64,000 nucleotides of DNA, taken from the NCBI GenBank assembly GCA_964390335.1, contig CAYMHU010000005.1:109943-173942 (forward strand), written 5' to 3'. This DNA comes from Granulosicoccus sp964390335 (GTDB taxonomy: Bacteria > Pseudomonadota > Gammaproteobacteria > Granulosicoccales > Granulosicoccaceae). A program made the position numbers and the translations under genes. Shown one piece after another: positions 8,757 through 17,154 of this stretch (within the stretch, counting starts at the first letter, position 1; each line of letters begins with the position of its first letter). Below the pieces are notes generated by a model. That model had not been told where the DNA came from. It did not search any database and worked only from the letters and a program-made list of their open reading frames with translations.

Positions 8757-9710
8757 ATGTCTTTTAAAATGATTACGCGACGCGACTTGCTCCGCAATAG
8801 TTTGGTCGGGCTGGTTGCCTGTAGCGCGCCAAAGTTTGCATTAGCTACGCAGGCTGACTCTTCGCGGTCTGTAGCCGGTGGCAAGCTTAAACTTGCCGAC
8901 TCAGAGCTTATCGCACTAAGTGATGGCCATTTGCAATTACCGGCAAGCTTTGTTTTGCCCGACAGCATATCGGAAGCAGAACGCGATGCGTTTTTAGCTA
9001 AACACGGTATTACCACTCCGTTTAATCCACCGCTGAATGTCACTTTATGGCAAGCCGACGACAGGCTGGTGCTTTTTGATACTGGCTCCGGCGCGCATTT
9101 TATGCCTACCGCAGGCCAACTGCTGCAGGATTTTGAACAGTTCGGTATCGACCCTTACGATGTCACGGATGTCATTTTTACGCATGCACATCCAGATCAC
9201 CTATGGGGTTTACTCGATGACTTTGATGATCTGGCTTTCCCCAATGCGAGTTATTATATGAACGCCAAAGAGTGGGATTACTGGCGGGATAAAAATACCT
9301 TAGGTAACACCCCAGAAGCGCGACAGTCGTTTGTGGTTGGCGCGCAGAACCGTTTGTCGGTGCTTGAAGCTCAAATCAATTTGTTCAATTATGGTGACGA
9401 AGTCATACCTGGTATAGAGGCAGTTAATACTAGTGGTCATACACCAGGGCACACATCCTTTTCCATTCAACGTGGAAATGAATCAGTAATGATTATTGGA
9501 GACGCGCTGACTCATCCCATTATTTCTTTCGAAAAAGCGGGTTGGCCTTCGGGTTCAGATCAGGATAGAGAACAGGGGCTCAAGACCAGGCTTGCATTGC
9601 TGGATAGATTGGCAACCGATAAAACGATGCTGCTTGGTTATCATCTGCCGTACCCAGGTTTGGGTCGGGTAGAGCGTAGTAACAATACCTACCGTTTTGT
9701 TGAAGTGTGA
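8757..9710 (+). CDS. Tat-exported metallo-beta-lactamase-fold hydrolase of the sox cluster
   Basis: Protein of 317 residues with a Tat signal (TRRDLLRNSLVGLVA), so it acts in the periplasm with SoxAB. The complete metal motif THAHPDH (residues 142-148, giving His143, His145, Asp147 and His148) is present. The further ligands lie in NTSGHTPGH, MIIGDAL and LLGYHLPY. This contrasts with the degenerate site of the upstream rhodanese fusion. Such genes often accompany sox clusters (SoxH-like), but the substrate is not established; a thioester or persulfide is plausible. It begins 39 bases after soxB, preceded by ACGGGGAG, so it probably belongs to the operon. Confidence 0.8.
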   Translation: MSFKMITRRDLLRNSLVGLVACSAPKFALATQADSSRSVAGGKLKLADSELIALSDGHLQLPASFVLPDSISEAERDAFLAKHGITTPFNPPLNVTLWQADDRLVLFDTGSGAHFMPTAGQLLQDFEQFGIDPYDVTDVIFTHAHPDHLWGLLDDFDDLAFPNASYYMNAKEWDYWRDKNTLGNTPEARQSFVVGAQNRLSVLEAQINLFNYGDEVIPGIEAVNTSGHTPGHTSFSIQRGNESVMIIGDALTHPIISFEKAGWPSGSDQDREQGLKTRLALLDRLATDKTMLLGYHLPYPGLGRVERSNNTYRFVEV

Positions 9711-9748
9711 GTCATAGTTTGACCGCCAATTATTAAGCGGTTCAGTAT

Positions 9749-10906
9749 TCAGGGACTTAACGTCAGTAGAAAAGTAACTAAATCTTCGCGTTGTTGTTCA
9801 CTTAAATCCAATGGTTTTAGAATGGCTTCGCCATCCGTATGAAGGCGATCTGGGTCTATATCGGCATAGGCATCAACCACACCACGAAGTGTGGGTATAC
9901 TGCCATCGTGCATGTAAGGAGTTGTAAGGCTTAAATTTCTGAGTGAGGGCGTTCGCCATTCGCCCCAGTTCGACTGACCCAGTTTGACTGATTCGGTTTT
10001 GAGTTTTTCAAATTCGGTGGCCGATTGAGCGTATGCACCCAATAAGTTGTAGGGGTCCTGTCTTAGTCTTTTAATACCGGTATACCGACCAGGGTCGACT
10101 TGACCTACTCCAGTAAGAAAGGGTCTACCGATATCATGAAATTCGCCATTGGAAAAATTGGGTCCAAAGTGACACAACCAGCAATTAGCTTCTCCAAGAA
10201 ACAGTTTTAATCCGCGTTTAGCGGCGTCGGGGTATTCGTCAATTCCCGATTGCTTGTTGTTCAGTAATGCGGTTCTGAATCGATCAAATTCTGTTTCCGG
10301 TGAACGTAGAGTGCGCATATAGGCAGCAATGGTTTTAGCCACTAAAACGCTTAGCTGGTTTGCATCTAACTCTTTTATATTCAGCGGTGAATCGCTAGGT
10401 AAGCTTGCGTGTTGCCAGGTCGATTCAGGTAGTGTGCGAATATAGTCGGCAACTCCTTGTTCCGTGTTTTGCATTTCAATGTCGTTGAACATAGGGCGTA
10501 ACGATGCGGCCCATAAGCTATCAGCACCGCCATCCCATCCCAGCCAACGTTGCAAGGCAATATTCAGTAGCCCCTGAGTGTTCCTGACATGGGTGCCCGT
10601 GCCTTGCGCAACAGCCAGCCCGTCTGTAAACCCTTTGTCTGCTTGGTGGCAATCTGCACATGACACCGTGCCCGGTCCAGATAGGTTTTTGTCATTGAAA
10701 AATCGCTCACCTAATTGTACAGCCCAAGGTAATGCTGATAGTTCGTTGCCGGGATCGCTAGGGAACTCGACCGGCCAGGGGCCATGCGCTTGAAGTTGTT
10801 GTATTTCTGTTTCGGTAAATTTAATGGATGATTGTGCCAATGCTGTTGTGGATACAACAGCATTGACAATAAATAGGATGAATAGGCGAAGCGAGGTTGT
10901 TAACAT
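9749..10906 (-). CDS. Di-haem c-type peroxidase, MauG/CcpA superfamily
   Basis: Exported protein of 385 residues with a signal peptide of about 24 residues. Two haem sites are visible: CADCHQADKGFTD in the N-terminal half and CWLCHFGPNFSNGEFHD in the C-terminal half. The C-terminal motif MHDGSIPTLRGVVDAY is typical of the superfamily. Members reduce hydrogen peroxide or, like MauG, oxidise a partner protein. The next gene on this strand, upstream, is the amidohydrolase-YtkA fusion, 40 bases away, so the two may be co-transcribed. The pair faces the sox operon, with 38 bases between stops. Which of peroxidase or maturation enzyme applies cannot be decided from sequence. Confidence 0.85.
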   Translation of the reverse strand: MLTTSLRLFILFIVNAVVSTTALAQSSIKFTETEIQQLQAHGPWPVEFPSDPGNELSALPWAVQLGERFFNDKNLSGPGTVSCADCHQADKGFTDGLAVAQGTGTHVRNTQGLLNIALQRWLGWDGGADSLWAASLRPMFNDIEMQNTEQGVADYIRTLPESTWQHASLPSDSPLNIKELDANQLSVLVAKTIAAYMRTLRSPETEFDRFRTALLNNKQSGIDEYPDAAKRGLKLFLGEANCWLCHFGPNFSNGEFHDIGRPFLTGVGQVDPGRYTGIKRLRQDPYNLLGAYAQSATEFEKLKTESVKLGQSNWGEWRTPSLRNLSLTTPYMHDGSIPTLRGVVDAYADIDPDRLHTDGEAILKPLDLSEQQREDLVTFLLTLSP

Positions 10907-10946
10907 TAGCGCTGATGCGTCACTTAAAGCATTGGGCTTACCGGTA

Positions 10947-12185
10947 TTATAATTGGAACAGGTGTTTTAGCGTTTCTTCGCTATTGTTGTCGCTAATGAT
11001 TAAAGTCCATTGCCATTCGCCGGGCATGTGCATAACCAAGCCATCAACTTGATAGCGAGCCACATTGTTGGCAGATTCAACCAATGTTACTTTCGGCGTG
11101 TAATTCATGCCATGACCGTGTGAAGGCATTGTTGCTCCAATCTGCATGCTGATGTCGGACGCGGTAGCAGCGCATACCGTAACCATCGCGGAAAATGGTT
11201 TGCTGACTTCGATCTGACTTTCTACAGATATCGCAGCTGAAAATGTATCGCCCTGCAGAATAGTTGTGTTGTCATCTCCTTGTGTGCACGTTTCACTTGC
11301 CATTACATTGCTGCTGTTAGCGGCGTTTGATTGAGCCTGTTTTTTATTTGCATTCCAGACAGGCATAAGTAAGTCATATGCGTTTTTCCAGGCTACGCGT
11401 TCGGCCAATTCGAAAGGTAAGCTGCTTAGCCAAGTACGAGCGCCTTCAGCGTGCTCGGGGATGTAGTACATGCGTTCAGGCGTGTAGGTATCTGTGCCAA
11501 GCATCACACGGTCTGGAAACTCTGTGAATAGTTCTATCCAGCCTTCACTCAACTGACCACTGCTTCCGACTTCACCTCTGAAGGCTAGATCTGCCCATAA
11601 TCTGTCGTGCTTTCTGAGCATATCGCCAAGCTCTTCCGGCCCTTCAAAACCTGCATGCGCCCACAGCACTTTAACTGTGTCGCTTTGAGCAAGCATATAT
11701 TCAACTGCAGTTGAATCGGAATGCGCGTGTAACACCAGATTATGTTCATCGGCTAATTGAACAATGCGTTTGGGAATAGGCAGATTGGCATTGCTACCAT
11801 TAATATGGAATTCACCAATGCTGGCATAGCGGTTTGTGGCCAGTAAATTTTCTACGTAAGCCAGTGCGGCGTCATCTGTGAACCAGCTACTGAGTTCTCC
11901 TCTGCGTCGATAGGGACGCAAACCGGGGACGATAAGGTCGGGGGCTAAATTGGAGAGTAACTGTGTGCCGTTGTCATCCGAGCTTGAAACCAGAGCAAAC
12001 TTAAGGTTGGCACCGCGCATCAATTCAATAACGCGTTCTGGTGGCGTCATTTCGACGGAATCATGGCTGTAATGTACGTGAGCATCTCCTATTGGTAAAT
12101 CTTTGTAATTCGCTGCTAAGACGTTTGTGCTGATTAGAACAGTGCAGGCTAATAATCCACAAATTGAGTGTGCTTTTATGTTCAT
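10947..12185 (-). CDS. Exported amidohydrolase-fold protein with C-terminal YtkA-like domain
   Basis: Protein of 412 residues. A signal peptide (about 1-24) is followed by a TIM-barrel amidohydrolase-type domain starting DAHVHYSHD, with later motifs GEFHIN, LHAHSD, LWAHAGFEG and MLGTDTYTPERMYY, which together give a plausible metal site. From about residue 300 a beta-sandwich resembles YtkA-like domains and contains MPSHGHGMNY, a His/Met-rich loop that could bind metal. This joining of domains is unusual. The gene probably shares a transcript with the di-haem peroxidase downstream. The substrate is unknown; the barrel belongs with amidohydrolase-2 proteins that act as lactonases or decarboxylases. 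Confidence 0.7.
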   Translation of the reverse strand: MNIKAHSICGLLACTVLISTNVLAANYKDLPIGDAHVHYSHDSVEMTPPERVIELMRGANLKFALVSSSDDNGTQLLSNLAPDLIVPGLRPYRRRGELSSWFTDDAALAYVENLLATNRYASIGEFHINGSNANLPIPKRIVQLADEHNLVLHAHSDSTAVEYMLAQSDTVKVLWAHAGFEGPEELGDMLRKHDRLWADLAFRGEVGSSGQLSEGWIELFTEFPDRVMLGTDTYTPERMYYIPEHAEGARTWLSSLPFELAERVAWKNAYDLLMPVWNANKKQAQSNAANSSNVMASETCTQGDDNTTILQGDTFSAAISVESQIEVSKPFSAMVTVCAATASDISMQIGATMPSHGHGMNYTPKVTLVESANNVARYQVDGLVMHMPGEWQWTLIISDNNSEETLKHLFQL

Positions 12186-12307
12186 GTAATTTTGTAATTG
12201 CAGTTCAAGGATGACCCAGGATGACCTAGAATTAATAATACAAAATCTAAACCAGCATGGGTATCGACGACGGCGCGTTTTATGACTCTGTAATTCGTTT
12301 TATTTTG

Positions 12308-13117
12308 TTAGATTTCGGGCTCTTGGCGTTTTACCAGTTGAAACGAATCTTCGTCTTGTCCGATTTGCCAATAGCCGCTGGTATAGCGGTGTTTTCGATC
12401 CACAGATCGGGTTTTAGCGAAATAAGTCCGTAAACGCCGTACACAGCCCGATTCACCCGCCACCCATATGCCGGGTGTACCCCGTTGCCATGGTTTCTGC
12501 ATAACCACGTCGGCTAATGTGCTGTTGCCTTGTTCAGGGTTGGGGTTAATCAGCCATTCAATATGCATGTTGTGCGGCACGTTCAAGGTTTGTTTATCGG
12601 ACTCGTGTTGAACCTCAATTACAATGAATCCGCTTGCGGTTGCAGGTAATAGATTAATGTTGGCTGTTATAGCTGGAAGGGCTGTCATATCGCCGGCGAT
12701 TAAAAGCCAATCGGCCGATAAATCCAGTAGTTTTGGTTGGCTCGGACCGGCAAGGCCGACTTGATCACCGGGTTTTGCATGCAGTGCCAAGTGCGTAGCT
12801 GGACCCGCAAATTCATGTAAAGCGAAATCTAGATCCAACTCATTTTCTGTATCTCGGTATTCAACCACCGTATAAGTTCGTTTGATGGGTTTTACACCTG
12901 TACCTTTCAGCGACTCAATATACGACTCCAAAGTTTGGTTTGCATGCGGAAGCAGTAGTTTGATGTTCGCGGACGCAGCGTCGGTTGGAAATCCTTTTAG
13001 CTCTTCACCGGTAAAGGTGACTCGTTGCATATTTGTTGTTATGCGTTGAGTGTTCTTCACTTGTAACAGTCGAGGGGCTGATTTGCGTCTGTTGGTCGTC
13101 AATGGATTTTTTATCAT
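12308..13117 (-). CDS. Siderophore-interacting-type FAD/NAD(P)H reductase
   Basis: Protein of 269 residues of the SIP (ViuB/YqjH-like) flavoreductase family, which reduces ferric chelates in the cytoplasm. The N-terminal FAD-binding barrel includes RITTNMQRVTFTGEEL and KRTYTVVEYR. The central GPATHLALHAKPGDQVGLAGP is followed by the pyridine-nucleotide domain (LLIAGDMTALPAI, GIWVAGESG) and the C-terminal HRYTSGYWQIGQDED typical of the family. It is the last gene of a minus-strand run that begins with the dehydrogenase at 19453. It could supply iron or electrons to the oxygenases of that region; this is inference from position. Confidence 0.82.
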   Translation of the reverse strand: MIKNPLTTNRRKSAPRLLQVKNTQRITTNMQRVTFTGEELKGFPTDAASANIKLLLPHANQTLESYIESLKGTGVKPIKRTYTVVEYRDTENELDLDFALHEFAGPATHLALHAKPGDQVGLAGPSQPKLLDLSADWLLIAGDMTALPAITANINLLPATASGFIVIEVQHESDKQTLNVPHNMHIEWLINPNPEQGNSTLADVVMQKPWQRGTPGIWVAGESGCVRRLRTYFAKTRSVDRKHRYTSGYWQIGQDEDSFQLVKRQEPEI

Positions 13118-13168
13118 TGGTGATAAGCAGGGTATAGGTAGGGCGGTTATTGGCGTATGAAGTCTGCA

Positions 13169-13549
13169 TTATAGTAGGTCTTGCTCTTCCAGTACTTTTC
13201 GAGCCACTCTAAAGCATTCCAAAGATTGTGGTACGCCGCAATAAATCCCGACAACATGAATAATAGCTCGAATTTCCTCTACGCTAACGCCGTTGTTGAT
13301 AGCCCCACGACAATGTATTTCCCATTCATGCATTTTTCCTAATGCACCTATCATGGCCAGATTCATCATTGATCGTGTTTTTGCATCGATGGCATCATCA
13401 CCCCAACCAAAGCCCCAACACCAGGCTGTCATGGCTTCTTGAAATGGTTTGGTAAAGTCATCTGCAGCGTTTAAATTATTGGTGACATACTCCGCCCCCA
13501 AGGTGGCTTTACGTTGTTCCAGACCGACATCAAATAATTTTTTATCCAT
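13169..13549 (-). CDS. Carboxymuconolactone decarboxylase family protein
   Basis: Small all-alpha protein of 126 residues of the CMD/AhpD-like family. The motifs KTRSMMNLAMIGALGKMHEW, HCRGAINNGVSVEEI and VVGIYCGVPQSLECFRVA match PcaC-type proteins. The family includes gamma-carboxymuconolactone decarboxylases as well as peroxidase-like and unassigned members. No other protocatechuate-pathway gene lies nearby, so a decarboxylase role in ring catabolism is not supported by context. The ATG is preceded by AAAGGTAA. The gene lies 42 bases from the PLP enzyme gene and 51 from the flavoreductase, so it is part of the same run. Confidence 0.82.
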   Translation of the reverse strand: MDKKLFDVGLEQRKATLGAEYVTNNLNAADDFTKPFQEAMTAWCWGFGWGDDAIDAKTRSMMNLAMIGALGKMHEWEIHCRGAINNGVSVEEIRAIIHVVGIYCGVPQSLECFRVARKVLEEQDLL

Positions 13550-13591
13550 TTGTAATTACCTTTGTATATAAATGAGGTGGCATGTTGCTAT

Positions 13592-14851
13592 TCAGATTGC
13601 GGCAGCGGCTGTTGCTATTGCTTCGCGGGTAAGCGTCAAGTCAGCTTCCGTGATGGCTAAGCTGGGATAGAGCTTGCCCGGCGATTTAAACACGCCATTG
13701 TTGCGCAGTACCTGATTGAAACGGGTATTTTTGTCTTTGTCTGCGCGTTGGCTGCTGCGGTAGTCTGAGACGTCTATATTGGTGAATAAGATATCGAATA
13801 GGGTGGGTTCTCCAACCAATTGATATGCGTGCCCTGATTTGTCTAATTCGGTTTTTAAATCGTGTTGTATTTGATTGCCAATTGAAAACAATTTTTCGTA
13901 GTTATCTTTTCGTTGCAAAATTTCTAAGGTTTTCAGACCAGCCACGGCTGCAATTGGGTTGCCAGACAATGTACCCAATTGCATTAAAAATTTGTCCCCC
14001 ACCAGCGACTTATTAAAATGAGCCATTATTTCACTGCGACCTGCTATTGCTGCTAGCGGAAAACCGCCACCTATGACTTTTCCAAGCGTGCAGATATCGG
14101 GTGTAACGCCATAGTACTCTTGGGCGCCACCATAGGCGAGTCGAAAACCGGTGACAATTTCATCAAAAATTAATACGATAGATCGAGCAGAGCATTCGTG
14201 CTTGAGTGCTTGTAAAAAACCAGCTTGCGGTGGCACGATTCGTTGTAACGGCTCAACGATCACAGCAGCTACCTCGTTTTCATATTCATCTAGTATGTTC
14301 TTTACAGATTCAATGTCATTAAATGGCGCAATCAGCATCTCATTTTTTACACTGTCTGGTATTCCTGCGCTATCGGGTACGGCTTGGGGGAAATTGGTAA
14401 GCGTGCTTGGAGCAAGACTCATTTGTGCTTCGGCAGACATACCATGATAACCACCTTCAAATTTCAGTATTTTCGTGCGGCCGGTAAATGCTCGTGCTAA
14501 GCGTAACGCATACATATCAGCTTCACCACCTGAGGTAACATAACGTACTTGTTCGGCACACGGTACGGCACGGCAAATTTCTTCAGCCAGTTCTACACTG
14601 GCCGTGTTGTTTGCGAAAAAGGTCATACCCTTGCTCAACTGGGATTGTACGGCTTCCATAACCTCGGGATGCCCGTGACCCAATAACATAGGGCCGGAGC
14701 CAATAAGATAATCAACGTATTCGTTGTTGTCTTCATCCCAAACCCTGGACCCATGACCTTCTCGAATAAAGATGGAGGGATCAAAATTCCCAAGACCACC
14801 GGCTGGCAGTATTGCTTGCGCTCGTTGTATCCATTGCGATTGTGTTGTCAT
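13592..14851 (-). CDS. Class III PLP-dependent aminotransferase, glutamate-1-semialdehyde aminomutase-like
   Basis: Protein of 419 residues of fold-type I PLP enzymes. Motifs are FIREGHGSRVWDEDNNEYVD at the N-terminus, VTSGGEADMYALRLARAFTG, the aspartate-containing LIFDEIVTGFRLAYGGAQ, and TLGKVIGGGFPLAA with the PLP lysine. Overall it resembles glutamate-1-semialdehyde 2,1-aminomutase, but its setting among oxygenases and dehydrogenases argues for a catabolic transaminase or aminomutase rather than haem synthesis. ATG at 14851 was chosen; a TTG 21 bases upstream is also in frame. It lies between the enolase-superfamily gene and the CMD gene. Confidence 0.82.
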   Translation of the reverse strand: MTTQSQWIQRAQAILPAGGLGNFDPSIFIREGHGSRVWDEDNNEYVDYLIGSGPMLLGHGHPEVMEAVQSQLSKGMTFFANNTASVELAEEICRAVPCAEQVRYVTSGGEADMYALRLARAFTGRTKILKFEGGYHGMSAEAQMSLAPSTLTNFPQAVPDSAGIPDSVKNEMLIAPFNDIESVKNILDEYENEVAAVIVEPLQRIVPPQAGFLQALKHECSARSIVLIFDEIVTGFRLAYGGAQEYYGVTPDICTLGKVIGGGFPLAAIAGRSEIMAHFNKSLVGDKFLMQLGTLSGNPIAAVAGLKTLEILQRKDNYEKLFSIGNQIQHDLKTELDKSGHAYQLVGEPTLFDILFTNIDVSDYRSSQRADKDKNTRFNQVLRNNGVFKSPGKLYPSLAITEADLTLTREAIATAAAAI

Positions 14852-14919
14852 GTTGTTGTCTTTATTAGGCAAGTCAATTTAAGGTCGGGTGAGTCTCGCG
14901 TTGTTTTTTATCACCAGGA

Positions 14920-16029
14920 CTATTCATATATGGCAACCGGTTCACCCAATAGTTTTTCACTCGGTGTTACACCGAGCCCGGGAGTGTCATCGATAGTGAT
15001 GAAACCATCGATGCAGCGAGGGCCACTGTTTGGTGCAATATCAAGGCTCAGCATGTCCTGGCAAGACCAACAAGCTTGTATAAATGCGTCGGGCACTGAC
15101 TGTGCCAGGTGTGCAGCTTCTGTATCAGCCATGACTGAACCGCCCGTGGCCATGATATACATTTGGATGCCGTGCTCGAGTGCGATATCTCTTATTCGTC
15201 TGGCTTTTGTTAATCCGCCAACACGATTAATTTTGATACCAAATACATCAGCGATTCCATCGCGTGCAATGCGTGCCGCATCTTGAAGAGTTACCAGGGT
15301 TTCATCGACGCTGATGGGTGATGTTGTTACACGTCTAATCTGCTGTAAGTCATCCAGAGTTTCGCCAGGTTGTTCAAACGTAACCCCAAGGTCTGCCACT
15401 GCGTTCATCACGATACTTGCTTCGCGTCGAGTCCAAGCTCGGTTTACGTCGTATAAAATGATTTCATTAGGGCGACGGTTTGACTCGAGATGTCGGATGC
15501 GTTCAATGTCTTTGTCTGTATCGCTGCCGCCAACTTTTGCCGAGTGCGCTACATATCCACGATCTCTATAGCTATTGATTATGTCCAGCATATAGTCTGG
15601 TTCGCCGGATGATACTGATGAAGCGGCAGGGGTACCGTGGGTGCGTTTCCCGCCCAATAGATCAGCAATGGGCAAATCAAACGCTTTTCCCATGATGTCC
15701 CAACAGGCCATGTCGATAGGTTGCTTGGCATATAGATGGCCGGGTAAACACAGATCCATGGCTCTTTCAACCAGCTCTACCTTGCGAGGGTCGGTGCCAA
15801 GAATCACCGGTGCCATAGTCTGGATGCCCGCACGAATTCCCGGGCCATGAGCCGGAACATAGGTGTGTCCCCATGGAGTACCTTCGCCCCAGCCCGTAAG
15901 CCCGCTATCGGTATCGACTTTTACAAAGGTCGCATCAAGCACCTCAAATTTTAATCGCCCACCAGATAGCCAATACGGATCGTTAAGCGGTAGGTTTTTT
16001 TGGTATACCGAAATTCGAGTAATTTTCAT
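14920..16029 (-). CDS. Mandelate racemase / muconate lactonising (enolase-superfamily) enzyme
   Basis: Protein of 369 residues with the enolase-superfamily capping domain (1-120) and barrel. Barrel motifs are AHSAKVGGSD, with the lysine at the second strand, ILYDVNRAW with metal-ligand aspartate, VTFEQPGE with glutamate, ISVDETLV with the third acidic ligand, and FGIKINRVGGLTKARRI with the second lysine. Two lysines on opposite barrel sides are typical of the 2-epimerases and dehydratases that act on proline betaines and hydroxyprolines. The exact reaction cannot be read from sequence. It sits 21 bases downstream of the medium-chain dehydrogenase in the same operon. Confidence 0.82.
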   Translation of the reverse strand: MKITRISVYQKNLPLNDPYWLSGGRLKFEVLDATFVKVDTDSGLTGWGEGTPWGHTYVPAHGPGIRAGIQTMAPVILGTDPRKVELVERAMDLCLPGHLYAKQPIDMACWDIMGKAFDLPIADLLGGKRTHGTPAASSVSSGEPDYMLDIINSYRDRGYVAHSAKVGGSDTDKDIERIRHLESNRRPNEIILYDVNRAWTRREASIVMNAVADLGVTFEQPGETLDDLQQIRRVTTSPISVDETLVTLQDAARIARDGIADVFGIKINRVGGLTKARRIRDIALEHGIQMYIMATGGSVMADTEAAHLAQSVPDAFIQACWSCQDMLSLDIAPNSGPRCIDGFITIDDTPGLGVTPSEKLLGEPVAIYE

Positions 16030-16050
16030 TGTATGGCAAGTGCCTGATTT

Positions 16051-17154
16051 TTAGTCGTTGTGCATAGTGACCGCGATATTGCCGCTATGCTTTTTGTCTA
16101 TAAAGACTTGCTGCGCTTGCTTGAGTTCTTTAAGTGGATAACTGGCAGCCAATACCGGTTTAATTTCTTCGTTTTCAATATAACGAACGAGATCCTTGAA
16201 TACGGAGGGGTCCACAACCGTTGAACCTGTAAAGGTTAGATCGTGTAAATACAATGTTCGTAAGTCCAAGTCTACAATGGGACCGGCGATGGCGCCGGAG
16301 CATGTGTATCGACCACCGCGTTCAAGCACATCAATGTATTTTGGAAATGATTCACCGCCAACGACATCGGCTACAACAGACACTGTGGAAGTGCCAATTA
16401 CATTGTTTATTTCGTTTGACAGATTAGCTGGAGATCGTGGAAGCACAATATCTGCACCGAGCTCCAATAGCGCTGCGTGCTTAGGTTCCGACGCCAATCC
16501 AATCACCTTGGCACCGCGCCGTTTTGCCAGTTGAATTAATGCCGTACCAACTCCACCGGATGCGCCTGTGATAAGTACCGTGTCGATTGCACTGACATTG
16601 GCTCTGGACAACATGCCTTCGGCAGTTGTATAAGAACATGAAAAGGTGGCCAGTTCTGCATCGCTAAGTTTGCTGTCAACGATGCCAACGTTTTTGTAAT
16701 GTGTTTTGGTGTATTCAGCGAATCCGCCGTCTATCTCTGAGCCGAAGTATACGGTTTTATTTTTATCGAGTGGGTTATCCCAATCGCGTAGCCAATTGTC
16801 CGTTATAACGCGTTGACCGACTAACGATTGATCTGCGTTTGTTCCAACCGCTACAACAATACCGGCAACATCAGCGCCCTGAATTCTTGGGAATGTAATA
16901 GGAGCACCACCCCAAGTAGGATCTTCATCGTTGACCTCTTGGTATGCGTCGCCTGTAGTTGCTTCGCTTACCGCTTTCGAGTACCAGCCAGAGCGGGTGT
17001 TTACATCGGTATTGTTAAGACCACAGGCGCCCACTTTAATCAGTACTTCATCATCAGATGGAACGGGCACAGGCCAGTTTTCATGAAATTCGAGTTTGTC
17101 CAACCCACCATGGCCGGTGAGTACAAACGCGTTCATGGTTTTAGGGATGTTCAT
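16051..17154 (-). CDS. Medium-chain dehydrogenase/reductase, quinone-oxidoreductase-like
   Basis: NAD(P)-dependent oxidoreductase of 367 residues. The GroES-like N-terminal part (KVGACGLNNTDVNTRSGW) is followed by a Rossmann domain with VLITGASGGVGTALIQLAKR. The cysteine of GACGLNNTD is at the position of the catalytic zinc ligand in zinc-type members, but the following GHE motif is not clear, so zinc-free quinone reductase-like activity is possible. The start codon overlaps the stop of the upstream dehydrogenase by four bases (ATGA at 17151-17154), showing translational coupling. Confidence 0.82.
   Translation of the reverse strand: MNIPKTMNAFVLTGHGGLDKLEFHENWPVPVPSDDEVLIKVGACGLNNTDVNTRSGWYSKAVSEATTGDAYQEVNDEDPTWGGAPITFPRIQGADVAGIVVAVGTNADQSLVGQRVITDNWLRDWDNPLDKNKTVYFGSEIDGGFAEYTKTHYKNVGIVDSKLSDAELATFSCSYTTAEGMLSRANVSAIDTVLITGASGGVGTALIQLAKRRGAKVIGLASEPKHAALLELGADIVLPRSPANLSNEINNVIGTSTVSVVADVVGGESFPKYIDVLERGGRYTCSGAIAGPIVDLDLRTLYLHDLTFTGSTVVDPSVFKDLVRYIENEEIKPVLAASYPLKELKQAQQVFIDKKHSGNIAVTMHND

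Noticed and set aside
9722..9741. Terminator between the sox metallo-beta-lactamase and the di-haem peroxidase
   Set aside because: The stem ACCGC/GCGGT is only 5 bp with a 10-base loop and no T-run.
13592..14851. Annotation of the PLP enzyme as hemL for haem synthesis
   Set aside because: Its setting in a catabolic operon argues against a housekeeping role; only family similarity is claimed.
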